Positions 1 to 6,730 of a DNA stretch of 11,695 bases are shown piece after piece. A program made the translations under genes and the position numbers. Source of the DNA: Bacillota bacterium. Lineage in GTDB: Bacteria; Bacillota; Clostridia; Clostridiales; Caloramatoraceae. The stretch is from NCBI GenBank assembly GCA_023415335.1, contig JAEZLD010000069.1, positions 1 through 11,695 of the forward strand. The letters run 5' to 3'. Position 1 is the first letter of the stretch. Each line of letters begins with the position of its first letter. Below the pieces are notes generated by a model that was not told the origin of the DNA, ran no database searches, and was given only the letters and a program-made list of their open reading frames with translations.

Positions 1-6
1 GTTCAT
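1..6 (-). CDS. Possible start of a leftward gene running off the window
   Basis: Only Met-Asn is inside the window, so nothing can be said about function. On the minus strand an ATG at 6-4 is preceded by AAGGTGG (24-18) at 11 bases, a reasonable clostridial ribosome binding site. Further upstream is TATTAT (65-60) with a weak TTTCAA (88-83) 17 bases away, a possible sigma-A promoter. The thioredoxin operon terminator at 191-221 lies before it, so it would be a separate unit. The call rests on the RBS and ATG spacing alone and could be chance. Confidence 0.3.
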
Positions 7-190
7 ACGTTATATTACCACCTTATAAAACTGCATAGAATGCAAAAATATTAATATGTATAATATAACACAGAATTGCATTTTGAAAAACACTAATACC
101 TTAAAAAGTACTTGAAAAATCGTGTAGATATAGTCGAAAAATGAAGAAATAAGAAATTTAATGTAAGATAGGAATATAAAAGCAAAATGA

Positions 191-221
191 AAAATCAGCT
201 TATCTTCAATAAGCTGATTTT
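191..221 (-). terminator. Rho-independent terminator of the thioredoxin operon
   Basis: A perfect 12-bp inverted repeat (191-202 with 210-221) encloses a 7-base loop. On the minus strand the stem ends in TTTT and continues TCATTTT, giving a U-rich tail. It starts 17 bases after the trxB stop codon. The + strand also runs into an A/T-rich tail, so the hairpin could work in both directions, but no + strand gene ends here. Confidence 0.85.
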
Positions 222-238
222 AAAAATATAATTATGTT

Positions 239-1075
239 CTACATATTGTCTGCGGCATGTAGTGCTGCTATCTGTCCTGCACCTGTTGCTTTGGCAATCT
301 GATAAGGCTTCCCAGTAACATCTCCTGCGGCATAAAGCCCCTTTATATTTGTTTCCATGTTAGAATCAACCTTAACATGAGGGCCATCTACCTCCAGGCC
401 AGGAACAAGAGAGGTTAGGGGATAGCTGTCCTTCAGAACAAAGAAGCCGTCAGATTCTACCTCCCGGGAGTCCTTTAAAACCAGCTTTTCAGCCTTGGTT
501 TTCCCAATGAACTTTAAAGGAGAGCCTTCAACTACCTCCACGTTATGGCTAAAGCTTCCGCTTATTTTGCCTACAGGTATAAAAAACACCTTGCTGCAGA
601 CACCTGAGAGGAATTCTGTTTCTGCTACAGACTCCTCATTGTAGCCTATGACAGCTACGGTCTTACCTCTGTAGAGTGGAGCATCGCAGGTAGCACAGTA
701 GCTTACTCCCCTTCCAAGGAAGGTATCCTCACCCTCTAAGGTTTTCTTAAAGTCCACCCCTGTAGCTAATATTATCTTCCTTGCTTCAATCATTTCACCC
801 TCAGCCTGTATGGTGAAGGAATCACCCATAGAGTATACTGCACTTACCTGTTTTGAGCTGTAATCTGCGTCAACTGAGGAGAGATGTTCATTAAGCCTTT
901 CTATAAGCTCAGGGCCAGTTATCTGCTTAAAGCCGGGGTAGTTCCATATGCTGTGGGATACAGATATCTTGCGGCTGTCTTTTCCGAATATGATTACGCT
1001 TTTATTTCTTGATTTTGCGTTAATTGCTGCGGATATGCCTGCGGGCCCTTTCCCTATTACAGCTATATCATACAT
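239..1075 (-). CDS. trxB: Thioredoxin reductase, FFTR-like (NADPH motifs absent)
   Basis: This is a flavoprotein of the thioredoxin reductase family, which passes electrons through FAD and a CxxC pair to oxidised thioredoxin in the cytoplasm. Seen: an FAD Rossmann motif at residues 8-13 (GKGPAG), the redox pair C127-A-T-C130, and the C-terminal FAD motif AAGDVTGKPYQ at about 249-259. Where NADPH-dependent enzymes carry GGGxxA there is VIGYNEES (142-149), and no HRRxxxRA follows; the same place reads FFIPVGK. At 278 aa it is shorter than NADPH-type TrxB (about 305-320). Loss of these motifs with CxxC kept is the mark of ferredoxin-dependent FFTR enzymes known from Clostridium, so ferredoxin is the inferred donor. 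The ATG overlaps the trxA stop by one base (TAATG), with AGAGGAG (1095-1089) 13 bases upstream, which suggests translational coupling. A thioredoxin reductase assignment is very secure; the donor is inferred. Confidence 0.93.
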   Translation of the reverse strand: MYDIAVIGKGPAGISAAINAKSRNKSVIIFGKDSRKISVSHSIWNYPGFKQITGPELIERLNEHLSSVDADYSSKQVSAVYSMGDSFTIQAEGEMIEARKIILATGVDFKKTLEGEDTFLGRGVSYCATCDAPLYRGKTVAVIGYNEESVAETEFLSGVCSKVFFIPVGKISGSFSHNVEVVEGSPLKFIGKTKAEKLVLKDSREVESDGFFVLKDSYPLTSLVPGLEVDGPHVKVDSNMETNIKGLYAAGDVTGKPYQIAKATGAGQIAALHAADNM

Positions 1076-1398
1076 TACTTTGTTAAGGCTCCTCTTATTG
1101 CTGATTCAATCTGCTCTGCTGGACGGAAGCCTACCATCTGTCCTACAGGCTGGCCGCCTTTAAACAATATAAGTGTTGGTATGCTTTGTACTCCATAGGT
1201 ATTGGCAGATACAGGGTTCTCATCTATGTCCAGTTTTAATACCTTAACCTGACCTTCCAGGTTTGCATCTACCTTTTCAACTACTGGCGCCAGCATTTTG
1301 CATGGGTTACACCAGGAAGCCCAAAAGTCAACCAAAACCGGTTTATCTGAATTCAATACTTCATTTTCAAAATTAGAATCATTTACATGACCTACCAT
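1075..1398 (-). CDS. trxA: Thioredoxin
   Basis: A 107-aa cytoplasmic dithiol/disulfide oxidoreductase that reduces protein disulfides and is recycled by the reductase encoded immediately downstream. Seen: a full-length thioredoxin fold with VLVDFWASWC, active site W29-C30-N-P-C33-K, the cis-proline loop SIPT (P74), and the C-terminal GG and VGF elements. The active site is WCNPC where the usual form is WCGPC; the Gly-to-Asn change next to the nucleophilic cysteine could shift the redox potential (inference). The ATG is fixed by AAGGAGGT at 1413-1406, seven bases upstream. It is the first gene of a two-gene operon, with a promoter at 1469-1441 and a palindromic putative operator at 1414-1430. 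Confidence 0.96.
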   Translation of the reverse strand: MVGHVNDSNFENEVLNSDKPVLVDFWASWCNPCKMLAPVVEKVDANLEGQVKVLKLDIDENPVSANTYGVQSIPTLILFKGGQPVGQMVGFRPAEQIESAIRGALTK

Positions 1399-1413
1399 TA
1401 TTATTACCTCCTT

Positions 1414-1430
1414 ATACCCCTTAGGGGTAT
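1414..1430 (-). promoter_or_regulatory. CsoR/CstR-type palindromic operator in the trxA leader
   Basis: ATACCCCTTAGGGGTAT is a perfect palindrome with 8-bp arms around one central base. It lies between the predicted trxA transcription start (about 1434) and the trxA ribosome binding site (1413-1406). Family knowledge: operators of CsoR-family repressors (CsoR for copper, CstR for persulfide) have this form, with ATACCC/GGGTAT half sites around a short A/T centre. A repressor bound here would block the start of transcription. The regulator gene is not in the window, and the inducer is unknown. An RNA triloop hairpin is possible, but no U-tract follows, so it is not a terminator. Confidence 0.6.
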
Positions 1431-1440
1431 TTATATTATT

Positions 1441-1469
1441 ATAATATTATAGTGCTTTGAAATTGTCAA
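1441..1469 (-). promoter_or_regulatory. Sigma-A promoter of trxA-trxB
   Basis: A perfect -35 box TTGACA (1469-1464) is followed after 17 bases by -10 TATTAT (1446-1441). A second -10-like TATAAT (1443-1438) overlaps it at 20-base spacing. The expected start point is near 1434, just before the palindrome at 1430-1414. Confidence 0.75.
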
Positions 1470-1602
1470 TGGATGACTACTAAAATAATAGCACTTTTTA
1501 AAAGCATATGGAAGAGTATACTTAAATGCTTTAATCCCTTATAGGAGTTTAACCAATTTTATAATAATATATGACTTTTTTTATGGGAAGTACTGCATTT
1601 TA

Positions 1603-1611
1603 TGTTATAAT
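1603..1611 (+). promoter_or_regulatory. Extended -10 promoter candidate for the SH3b/GH18 gene
   Basis: TGTTATAAT is a perfect extended -10 element (TGN plus TATAAT) ending 30 bases before the ATG at 1642. No good -35 box is present 16-18 bases upstream, as is common for extended -10 promoters. Recognition by another sigma factor cannot be excluded. The rest of the divergent gap (1470-1600) is AT-rich with nothing further that I recognise. Confidence 0.5.
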
Positions 1612-1641
1612 AACGTCATAAGAAGAAAAGGAGGTGAAAAA

Positions 1642-4566
1642 ATGTATAATAAAAATATTAAAAGAATTGCTTCAGCGTTTCTGGTGTTGCTTTTTGTTTT
1701 TATGTCTCCTAACTTTAAGACCACAACTGCCGAGGCATTTACATCCTATAAGGTAAAGATAACAACAGAGGCTTTAAATATAAGAAGCTCAGCGTCCATA
1801 AGCAGTAGAATAGTGGGGACCTATTCAAAGGGGACCGTCGTGGATGTTATAGGGCAATCAGGGGACTGGCTAAAGACCGCTAAGGGCTATATTTCATCTG
1901 CATATACAGAAAGGTATTTTACGTCATACAAGGTTACCATAACTACAGCCATACTAAATGTAAGAAGCAGTGCCTCAAGTAGCGGAAAGATCGTGGGAAC
2001 CTATACAAAAGGTAATGTTGTAGAGGTCACAGGACAGTCAGGAGACTGGCTAAAGACCGCTAAGGGCTATATCTATTCAGCCTATACACAGGTATATAAT
2101 GGAGGAACAACTAATCCAGGTGACACATTCTCCTCCTATAAGGTAAGGATTACGGCAGATACCCTTAATATAAGGAGCACTGCCTCTACCAGCAGTAAAG
2201 TAGTGGGAACCTATACAAAAGGTACCATTGTAGATATTGTGGGGAAGACAGGAGACTGGCTTTTAACAAGCAAAGGCTATATATCCTCCTTCTACACAGA
2301 GAAGTATTCGGCATCCTATAAGGTAAAGATAACTACTGCTCTCCTTAATATAAGGGGTACTGCCTCAAGCAGTGGTAAAATAGTAGGGAGCTATACAAAA
2401 GGAACAATTGTAGAGATAATAGGACAGGCAGGAGAGTGGCTTCAGACTGCTAAGGGCTATATCTATTCTACATACACAGAAAAATATGTGGAAACCACTC
2501 CTGCACCAACAGCAGCACCTACGCCAACAGCAGTACCTACGCCAACAGCAGCACCAACACCGACAGCAGCACCTACGCCAACGGTGCCGCCAAACTTTGC
2601 CAGCTATAAGGCTACAATAACCACAGCTGTGCTTAACATAAGGAGTACGCCATCCACCAGCGGTCAGAAGGTGGGCACCTATTCCAAGGGAGCAGTTGTC
2701 ACAATAATAGGTGAAGCAGGGGACTGGCTTCAGACAGATAAGGGCTATATATCATCCTTTTACGCTGAGAAGTGCTTTACGGCTTATAAGGTGAAGATAA
2801 CTACTGCAATACTTAATGTGAGAGGGAGTGCCTCTACCAGTGGGAGAATTGTAGGCACCTACACAAAGGGGACGGTTGTAGAGGTTATCGGGGAACTTGG
2901 AGAATGGCTTCAGACAGATAAGGGATATATATACTCTACCTATGCAGAGAAGCTTGTGGATTCAACTCCAACAGTAACACCTAGTCCAACGGAGACTCCG
3001 GCAGTGCCTCCAAGCTTTGTCAGTTACAAAGTAATCATAACCACAGAGGTGCTTAACATAAGGAGCACCCCCTCTACCAGCAGTGAAAAGGTAGGAACCT
3101 ATTCAAAAGGAACTGTTGTAGAGATAACAGGAGAGTCAGGGGAATGGCTTCAGACGGATAAGGGCTATATATCAGCCTTCTATACTAGAAAATACTTTAA
3201 TTCCTATAAGGCTGTAATCACAGGAAGCGTGGTTAATATAAGAAGCACTCCTGGTGAAGCTGGCACTATTGTAGGAACCTATATGTTGGGAACAGTGGTA
3301 ACGATTATAGGGGAGTCGGGGGACTGGCTTCAGACAGACAAGGGATATGTATATAAGGATTATGTCCAGAAAAATACTGCAAATACTAAATACATTAGCA
3401 TTAAAAATGATTGTGCCCTTCTTACATCAATTGGTGGACAAGCAGATGAAAGGTATGTGGTAGCAGGAGAGAGGTTAGAGGTTCTGGGAGAGGAGTCAGG
3501 CTATTTCAAGGTTAAGGTTGGACGCATAGAAGGCTATATACCAAGCACTGTAGCCACAGTACTTCAAGACCAGCCTACAAATAAGCTTACTATGGCATGG
3601 AACTACATTTATGCAAGATCCTCAAACAAGGTCTATTACGATAGCAGCTCCGATTATATAAGAAGGAGCTGCGCGCAGGTGGGAATGGACATTATTGCGC
3701 CTACATGGTTTAACATGACAGGAACCTATACTGACCTATCATCAATAGCGGTTGAGGATATCGCTGACCGGACCTATGTAACAACAGCACACAGGAATGG
3801 CTATGAGGTCTGGGCAACCTTTACGGAAACCAATTCGAACAGGGCATACGCTATGTTCACTAACTCCAACGTAAGGGAAGCCACCATAAGCAAGGTTGTT
3901 AATCTTGCGCTTCAGTATAATGTGGACGGAATCAACGTTGACTTTGAGGCGCTGGGTATGAAGAACAGGGATTTGTTTACCCGGTTTGTAAAGGACTTAA
4001 GCCAGAGGCTCCACCAGTATAATATCACAGTATCTGTAGATGTGGTAAAGCCTTCCTCCTCAGATACATGGTCAAGGTGGTATGACAGGGCGGCATTGTC
4101 ACAGTATGCAGATTATATTATGTACATGGCTTATGACGAGTACACAGCATCATCCACCTATCCCGGCCCAGTGGGCTCAAAGCCCTGGGTTGAAGGCGGA
4201 ATAAAGGATATACTGGCCGAGGGTGTTCCGGCAGAAAAGCTGGTTATGTGCGTACCATTTTATATCAGGGATTACAAGCTGGATTCATCCGGAAAGGTTG
4301 TATCAAGCTCTGCAGTGAAGATGCAGACAGCCTTTGACAGGGTAAAAACATATGGTGGAAAAACCTATTATGATTCTAATGCCTGTCAGACAGTGGCAAC
4401 CTACACTATGAGTGGGTCTGCTCATAAGGTGTGGGTAGAGGACACAAGCTCTATGGGATGGAGAATGGATTTGATTAATAAATACAACCTGGCAGGAGCA
4501 GGAGCATGGCAGCTTTACCTTGAAACTCCGGATATATGGGAAGTAATAAAGGACAAGCTAAAATAA
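1642..4566 (+). CDS. Secreted SH3b-repeat protein with GH18 catalytic domain
   Basis: This is a 974-aa exported wall-associated glycoside hydrolase. A signal peptide (K4-K8, hydrophobic to about residue 24) has an AEA cleavage site at 30-32. Eight bacterial SH3 repeats follow at about 35-92, 95-152, 165-222, 225-282, 320-377, 380-437, 460-517 and 520-577, each with an LN(I/V)R core and a DW/EW...KGY end. A degenerate ninth is at 582-640. Thr/Pro-rich linkers lie at 284-317 and 438-457. The GH18 domain (about 645-972) has D762-G-I-N-V-D767-F-E769, where E769 is the expected acid/base, and M829-A-Y-D832. The Asn inside this motif and the closing GAWQL resemble YaaH/SleL-type enzymes that cleave N-acetylglucosaminyl bonds in spore cortex. 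Those usually carry LysM where this one has SH3b. Peptidoglycan is the likely target (inference); chitin-like substrates are possible. The start is set by AAAGGAGGTG at 1627-1636. A terminator follows at 4586, so it is probably monocistronic. Confidence 0.93.
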   Translation: MYNKNIKRIASAFLVLLFVFMSPNFKTTTAEAFTSYKVKITTEALNIRSSASISSRIVGTYSKGTVVDVIGQSGDWLKTAKGYISSAYTERYFTSYKVTITTAILNVRSSASSSGKIVGTYTKGNVVEVTGQSGDWLKTAKGYIYSAYTQVYNGGTTNPGDTFSSYKVRITADTLNIRSTASTSSKVVGTYTKGTIVDIVGKTGDWLLTSKGYISSFYTEKYSASYKVKITTALLNIRGTASSSGKIVGSYTKGTIVEIIGQAGEWLQTAKGYIYSTYTEKYVETTPAPTAAPTPTAVPTPTAAPTPTAAPTPTVPPNFASYKATITTAVLNIRSTPSTSGQKVGTYSKGAVVTIIGEAGDWLQTDKGYISSFYAEKCFTAYKVKITTAILNVRGSASTSGRIVGTYTKGTVVEVIGELGEWLQTDKGYIYSTYAEKLVDSTPTVTPSPTETPAVPPSFVSYKVIITTEVLNIRSTPSTSSEKVGTYSKGTVVEITGESGEWLQTDKGYISAFYTRKYFNSYKAVITGSVVNIRSTPGEAGTIVGTYMLGTVVTIIGESGDWLQTDKGYVYKDYVQKNTANTKYISIKNDCALLTSIGGQADERYVVAGERLEVLGEESGYFKVKVGRIEGYIPSTVATVLQDQPTNKLTMAWNYIYARSSNKVYYDSSSDYIRRSCAQVGMDIIAPTWFNMTGTYTDLSSIAVEDIADRTYVTTAHRNGYEVWATFTETNSNRAYAMFTNSNVREATISKVVNLALQYNVDGINVDFEALGMKNRDLFTRFVKDLSQRLHQYNITVSVDVVKPSSSDTWSRWYDRAALSQYADYIMYMAYDEYTASSTYPGPVGSKPWVEGGIKDILAEGVPAEKLVMCVPFYIRDYKLDSSGKVVSSSAVKMQTAFDRVKTYGGKTYYDSNACQTVATYTMSGSAHKVWVEDTSSMGWRMDLINKYNLAGAGAWQLYLETPDIWEVIKDKLK
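1744..3372 (+). repeat. Eight in-frame SH3b repeats arranged as four pairs
   Basis: Each repeat is about 58 codons. Odd copies end in a GYISS/GYISA form and even copies in a GYIYS-like form (the last is GYVYK), and the spacers fall only between pairs. This indicates growth by duplication of a two-repeat unit of about 120 residues. The repeats are diverged at nucleotide level but share long words such as those coding for DWLKTAKGYI. Confidence 0.85.
2506..2592 (+). repeat. 18-bp tandem repeat coding for a Thr/Pro/Ala linker
   Basis: Four full copies and one partial copy of an 18-bp unit (consensus ccaacagcagcacctacg, starting at 2506, 2524, 2542, 2560 and 2578) encode PTAAPT-like hexapeptides between SH3b repeats 4 and 5. 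Because 18 is a multiple of three, copy-number changes stay in frame, so linker length may vary between strains. Confidence 0.85.
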
Positions 4567-4585
4567 AATATAAGACTTCATTTAA

Positions 4586-4615
4586 AGGGTACCTTAGTAT
4601 TAGGTACCCTCTTTT
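4586..4615 (+). terminator. Rho-independent terminator after the SH3b/GH18 gene
   Basis: AGGGTACCT (4586-4594) pairs perfectly with AGGTACCCT (4602-4610) across a 7-base loop and is followed by CTTTTCT. It starts 19 bases after the stop codon. Confidence 0.9.
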
Positions 4616-4665
4616 CTGCCCAGATACATGACGGCTGCTTTAAGCTAATTTTTAGGTTGTGTTTA

Positions 4666-4671
4666 TATAAT
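4666..4671 (+). promoter_or_regulatory. Possible -10 element for the beta-helix gene
   Basis: A perfect TATAAT lies 121 bases before the TTG start at 4793, but no convincing -35 box is seen at 16-18 bases. If it is used, the transcript has a leader of roughly 115 bases that contains an internal GGAGGA (4717-4722) and an inverted repeat (4753-4777). Confidence 0.3.
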
Positions 4672-4752
4672 GTTATTAAATACAAATAATAACTGACATA
4701 GCATGATCCAATCTTTGGAGGAAGAGCCTGATTGCTTGAGGATGTCTTGCTG

Positions 4753-4777
4753 TCGTCTTAATATCATATAAAGACGA
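4753..4777 (+). repeat. Inverted repeat just before the ribosome binding site
   Basis: TCGTCTT (4753-4759) and AAGACGA (4771-4777) are perfect 7-base inverted repeats around an 11-base A/T spacer that contains a TATAAA-like sequence. The right arm touches the AAGGGA Shine-Dalgarno stretch (4777-4782) of the gene starting at 4793. It could be an RNA hairpin affecting translation or a protein-binding site. It has no U-tract, so it is not a terminator. Confidence 0.45.
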
Positions 4778-4792
4778 AGGGAAGTGTAGTAG

Positions 4793-6640
4793 TTGAAAAA
4801 GGGTAATAAATTAAAGGGATTTGTAGCAATAATGCTGGCTTTAATCATAGTCTTTGGTTCATCCTGTAGTAAGGGGAGCGGAGTCCAGGTAAATACAATA
4901 GGAGATGCAGGGGATTCCTCCCAGAGTGCAATCATCAGCCAGATACCTGAGGTAACCTTTCCTGAAAGTCCTAAAGCAGGTACCGGCACTAATGCAGATG
5001 CTTCAATAACTCTTAATGGAAACAGCATAGCTGTAGAGGGCTCAGGAGCAAGGGTATCGGGGAGTACGGTTACAATAACAGCAGCGGGAACCTATAAAAT
5101 AACAGGTACTCTAAATGACGGCCAGGTGATAGTGAATACATTGGATAAAGATAAGGTAAAGCTTATTCTCAATGGAGTTAAGATTACCTGCAGCGACAGC
5201 AGTCCTGTTTATGTCATAGGCTCCCCTAATAAGACAGTGATATACCTTCAGGAGGGCTCTGTAAACATATTGGAGGATGGCTCTGTATACGATAGCTCAA
5301 AGGCTGACCCATCCACAGATGCGCCTGCTGCTGCCATATTCAGCATGGATGACCTTAAGCTTGAGGGCAGCGGAGAGCTTTATGTTACTGGAAATTACAA
5401 CAAGGGTATATTTACTAAGGATGACCTTGAAATAGAAGGAGGAAGTATATACGTTAAGGCTTCAGATGACGGTATAAGAGGCAAGGATTCCATAACCATG
5501 ACGGGGGGAGCCGTATATATAGATGCAGGTGCAGATGGTCTAAGAACCAGCAACGAAACAGATAAGGGCAAGGGTAACATACAGGTGGATGGAGGAGCCC
5601 TTTATATAAAGGCAGAGCAGGATGCCGTACAATCTGTGGGGGATATAGGGATTTCGTCAGGTAAAATAGTAATATACTGCGGTGGAGGAAGTGATAATAG
5701 CTCCAGTAAGGCAAATACCAATACAGGCAAGGGCTGGGGAAGCTGGTCAGATAAAAAAAGGCCGGGACAGAATAATGCTACACCATCCCCTGCTGACGGG
5801 GAGGAAACGCCAAGTGCTAAGGGAATAAAGGCTTCAGGAGCCATAAGCATATCAGGAGGAAGCTTTACAATAGACTCCTCTGATGATGCAATACATTCTA
5901 GCAGTGATGTAAGCATTACAGGAGGCTCCTTGTATATATCCTCCGGGGATGACGGTATACATGGAGACAACAGCCTTGAAATCAGCGGAGGAGTCATCCA
6001 GATAGTTAAAAGCTATGAGGGGCTTGAGGCATTTAATATAACCATATCAGGAGGAACAAACAGGGTGACCTCCATAGATGACGGAATTAATGCAGCAGGA
6101 GGCTCCGATTCCTCATCCGTTAACGGCAGGCCGGGTCAGAACAGGTTTGCAAGCTCTGAGAATGGAATGATAACTATCACAGGGGGCTATACTGTTGTTA
6201 ATGCCTCAGGGGATGGCATAGATTCTAATGGCAATATGGAGATGTCGGGGGGTACGGTTATTGTATATGGACCTACTGATAACAGAAATGGGGCTTTGGA
6301 TTATAATGGAACCTTTAACCTTACCGGAGGATATCTGCTGGCAATAGGCAGCAGTGGTATGGCCCAGTCCCCTAAAGGGAATGGACAGTCCGTCATGGTC
6401 TTTACACTGAGCATGGATAAGGATACTCTTCTTCATATACAGGACAGCAGCGGAAAAGAGGTGCTTACTGTACAGTCACCTAAAAGCTATAGCTGTGTGG
6501 TATTCAGCAGTCCTTCACTTAAATCTGGTGAAGCGTACACGGTATATTATGGGGGAAGCTATTCTTCAGATGGTACCGACGGTATATACTCGGGAGGGAA
6601 GTATACTGAAGGAACAAAGCTAGGAGAGCTTAAGCTATAG
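4793..6640 (+). CDS. Cthe_2159-family beta-helix surface lipoprotein, carbohydrate-binding
   Basis: A 615-aa exported protein of the family annotated as carbohydrate-binding domain-containing protein (type member Cthe_2159 of Clostridium thermocellum, a calcium-containing beta-helix that binds acidic polysaccharide such as polygalacturonate). Seen: a lysine-rich N-terminus, a hydrophobic stretch 10-22, then C25 as probable lipidation site. The lipobox is poor (FGSSC, Gly at -3), so plain secretion is possible. Residues 72-135 carry the family opening (ITLNG, GTYKITGTL, LILNGVKI). From about 180 to 520 short GG-x-(I/V/L)-x-I rungs repeat with DDGI-type turns at 225, 247, 277, 364, 386, 409, 429 and 473. 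Charged, low-complexity loops at 300-345 and 436-452 share RPGQN. The start is TTG with AAGGGA at 4777-4782; no in-frame ATG lies nearby. The C-terminal part (about 530-615) is a small beta domain. Sugar binding is inferred from the family. Confidence 0.88.
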   Translation: MKKGNKLKGFVAIMLALIIVFGSSCSKGSGVQVNTIGDAGDSSQSAIISQIPEVTFPESPKAGTGTNADASITLNGNSIAVEGSGARVSGSTVTITAAGTYKITGTLNDGQVIVNTLDKDKVKLILNGVKITCSDSSPVYVIGSPNKTVIYLQEGSVNILEDGSVYDSSKADPSTDAPAAAIFSMDDLKLEGSGELYVTGNYNKGIFTKDDLEIEGGSIYVKASDDGIRGKDSITMTGGAVYIDAGADGLRTSNETDKGKGNIQVDGGALYIKAEQDAVQSVGDIGISSGKIVIYCGGGSDNSSSKANTNTGKGWGSWSDKKRPGQNNATPSPADGEETPSAKGIKASGAISISGGSFTIDSSDDAIHSSSDVSITGGSLYISSGDDGIHGDNSLEISGGVIQIVKSYEGLEAFNITISGGTNRVTSIDDGINAAGGSDSSSVNGRPGQNRFASSENGMITITGGYTVVNASGDGIDSNGNMEMSGGTVIVYGPTDNRNGALDYNGTFNLTGGYLLAIGSSGMAQSPKGNGQSVMVFTLSMDKDTLLHIQDSSGKEVLTVQSPKSYSCVVFSSPSLKSGEAYTVYYGGSYSSDGTDGIYSGGKYTEGTKLGELKL

Positions 6641-6677
6641 AGACACTTATGGCCAGCTTTCATTAATTATTATGGGA

Positions 6678-6686
6678 TGTTATAAT
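6678..6686 (+). promoter_or_regulatory. Extended -10 promoter candidate for ogg
   Basis: TGTTATAAT is the same extended -10 sequence found before the SH3b/GH18 gene. It ends 44 bases before the TTG start at 6731. The -35 region (6658-6663, TTTCAT) is weak. No terminator is visible between the beta-helix gene and this site, so read-through from upstream may also supply transcript. Confidence 0.45.
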
Positions 6687-6730
6687 ATTATGTGAAAGTT
6701 AAACATGCTATATACTGCAGAAGGAGCTGA

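Noticed and set aside
948..1163. Plus-strand frame of 71 codons across the trxA/trxB junction
   Set aside because: It lies entirely inside two certain genes on the other strand and has no ribosome binding site.
1414..1430. Palindrome considered as a terminator or RNA switch
   Set aside because: It lies just upstream of the trxA RBS, allows at most a 7-bp triloop stem and has no U-tract; a DNA operator fits better.
1744..3372. Regular repeats considered as a CRISPR array
   Set aside because: The repeats are about 174 bp, in frame, diverged and translate to SH3b domains. There are no short identical direct repeats with unique spacers.
4663..5028. Minus-strand frame of 121 codons before and over the beta-helix gene start
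   Set aside because: It overlaps the signal peptide region of a well supported gene, has no RBS, and its product has no recognisable feature.
5602..5997. Open frame antisense to the beta-helix gene (131 codons)
   Set aside because: Pro/Leu/Ser-rich product typical of the reverse of Gly/Ser-rich repeats, with no RBS and no recognisable motif.
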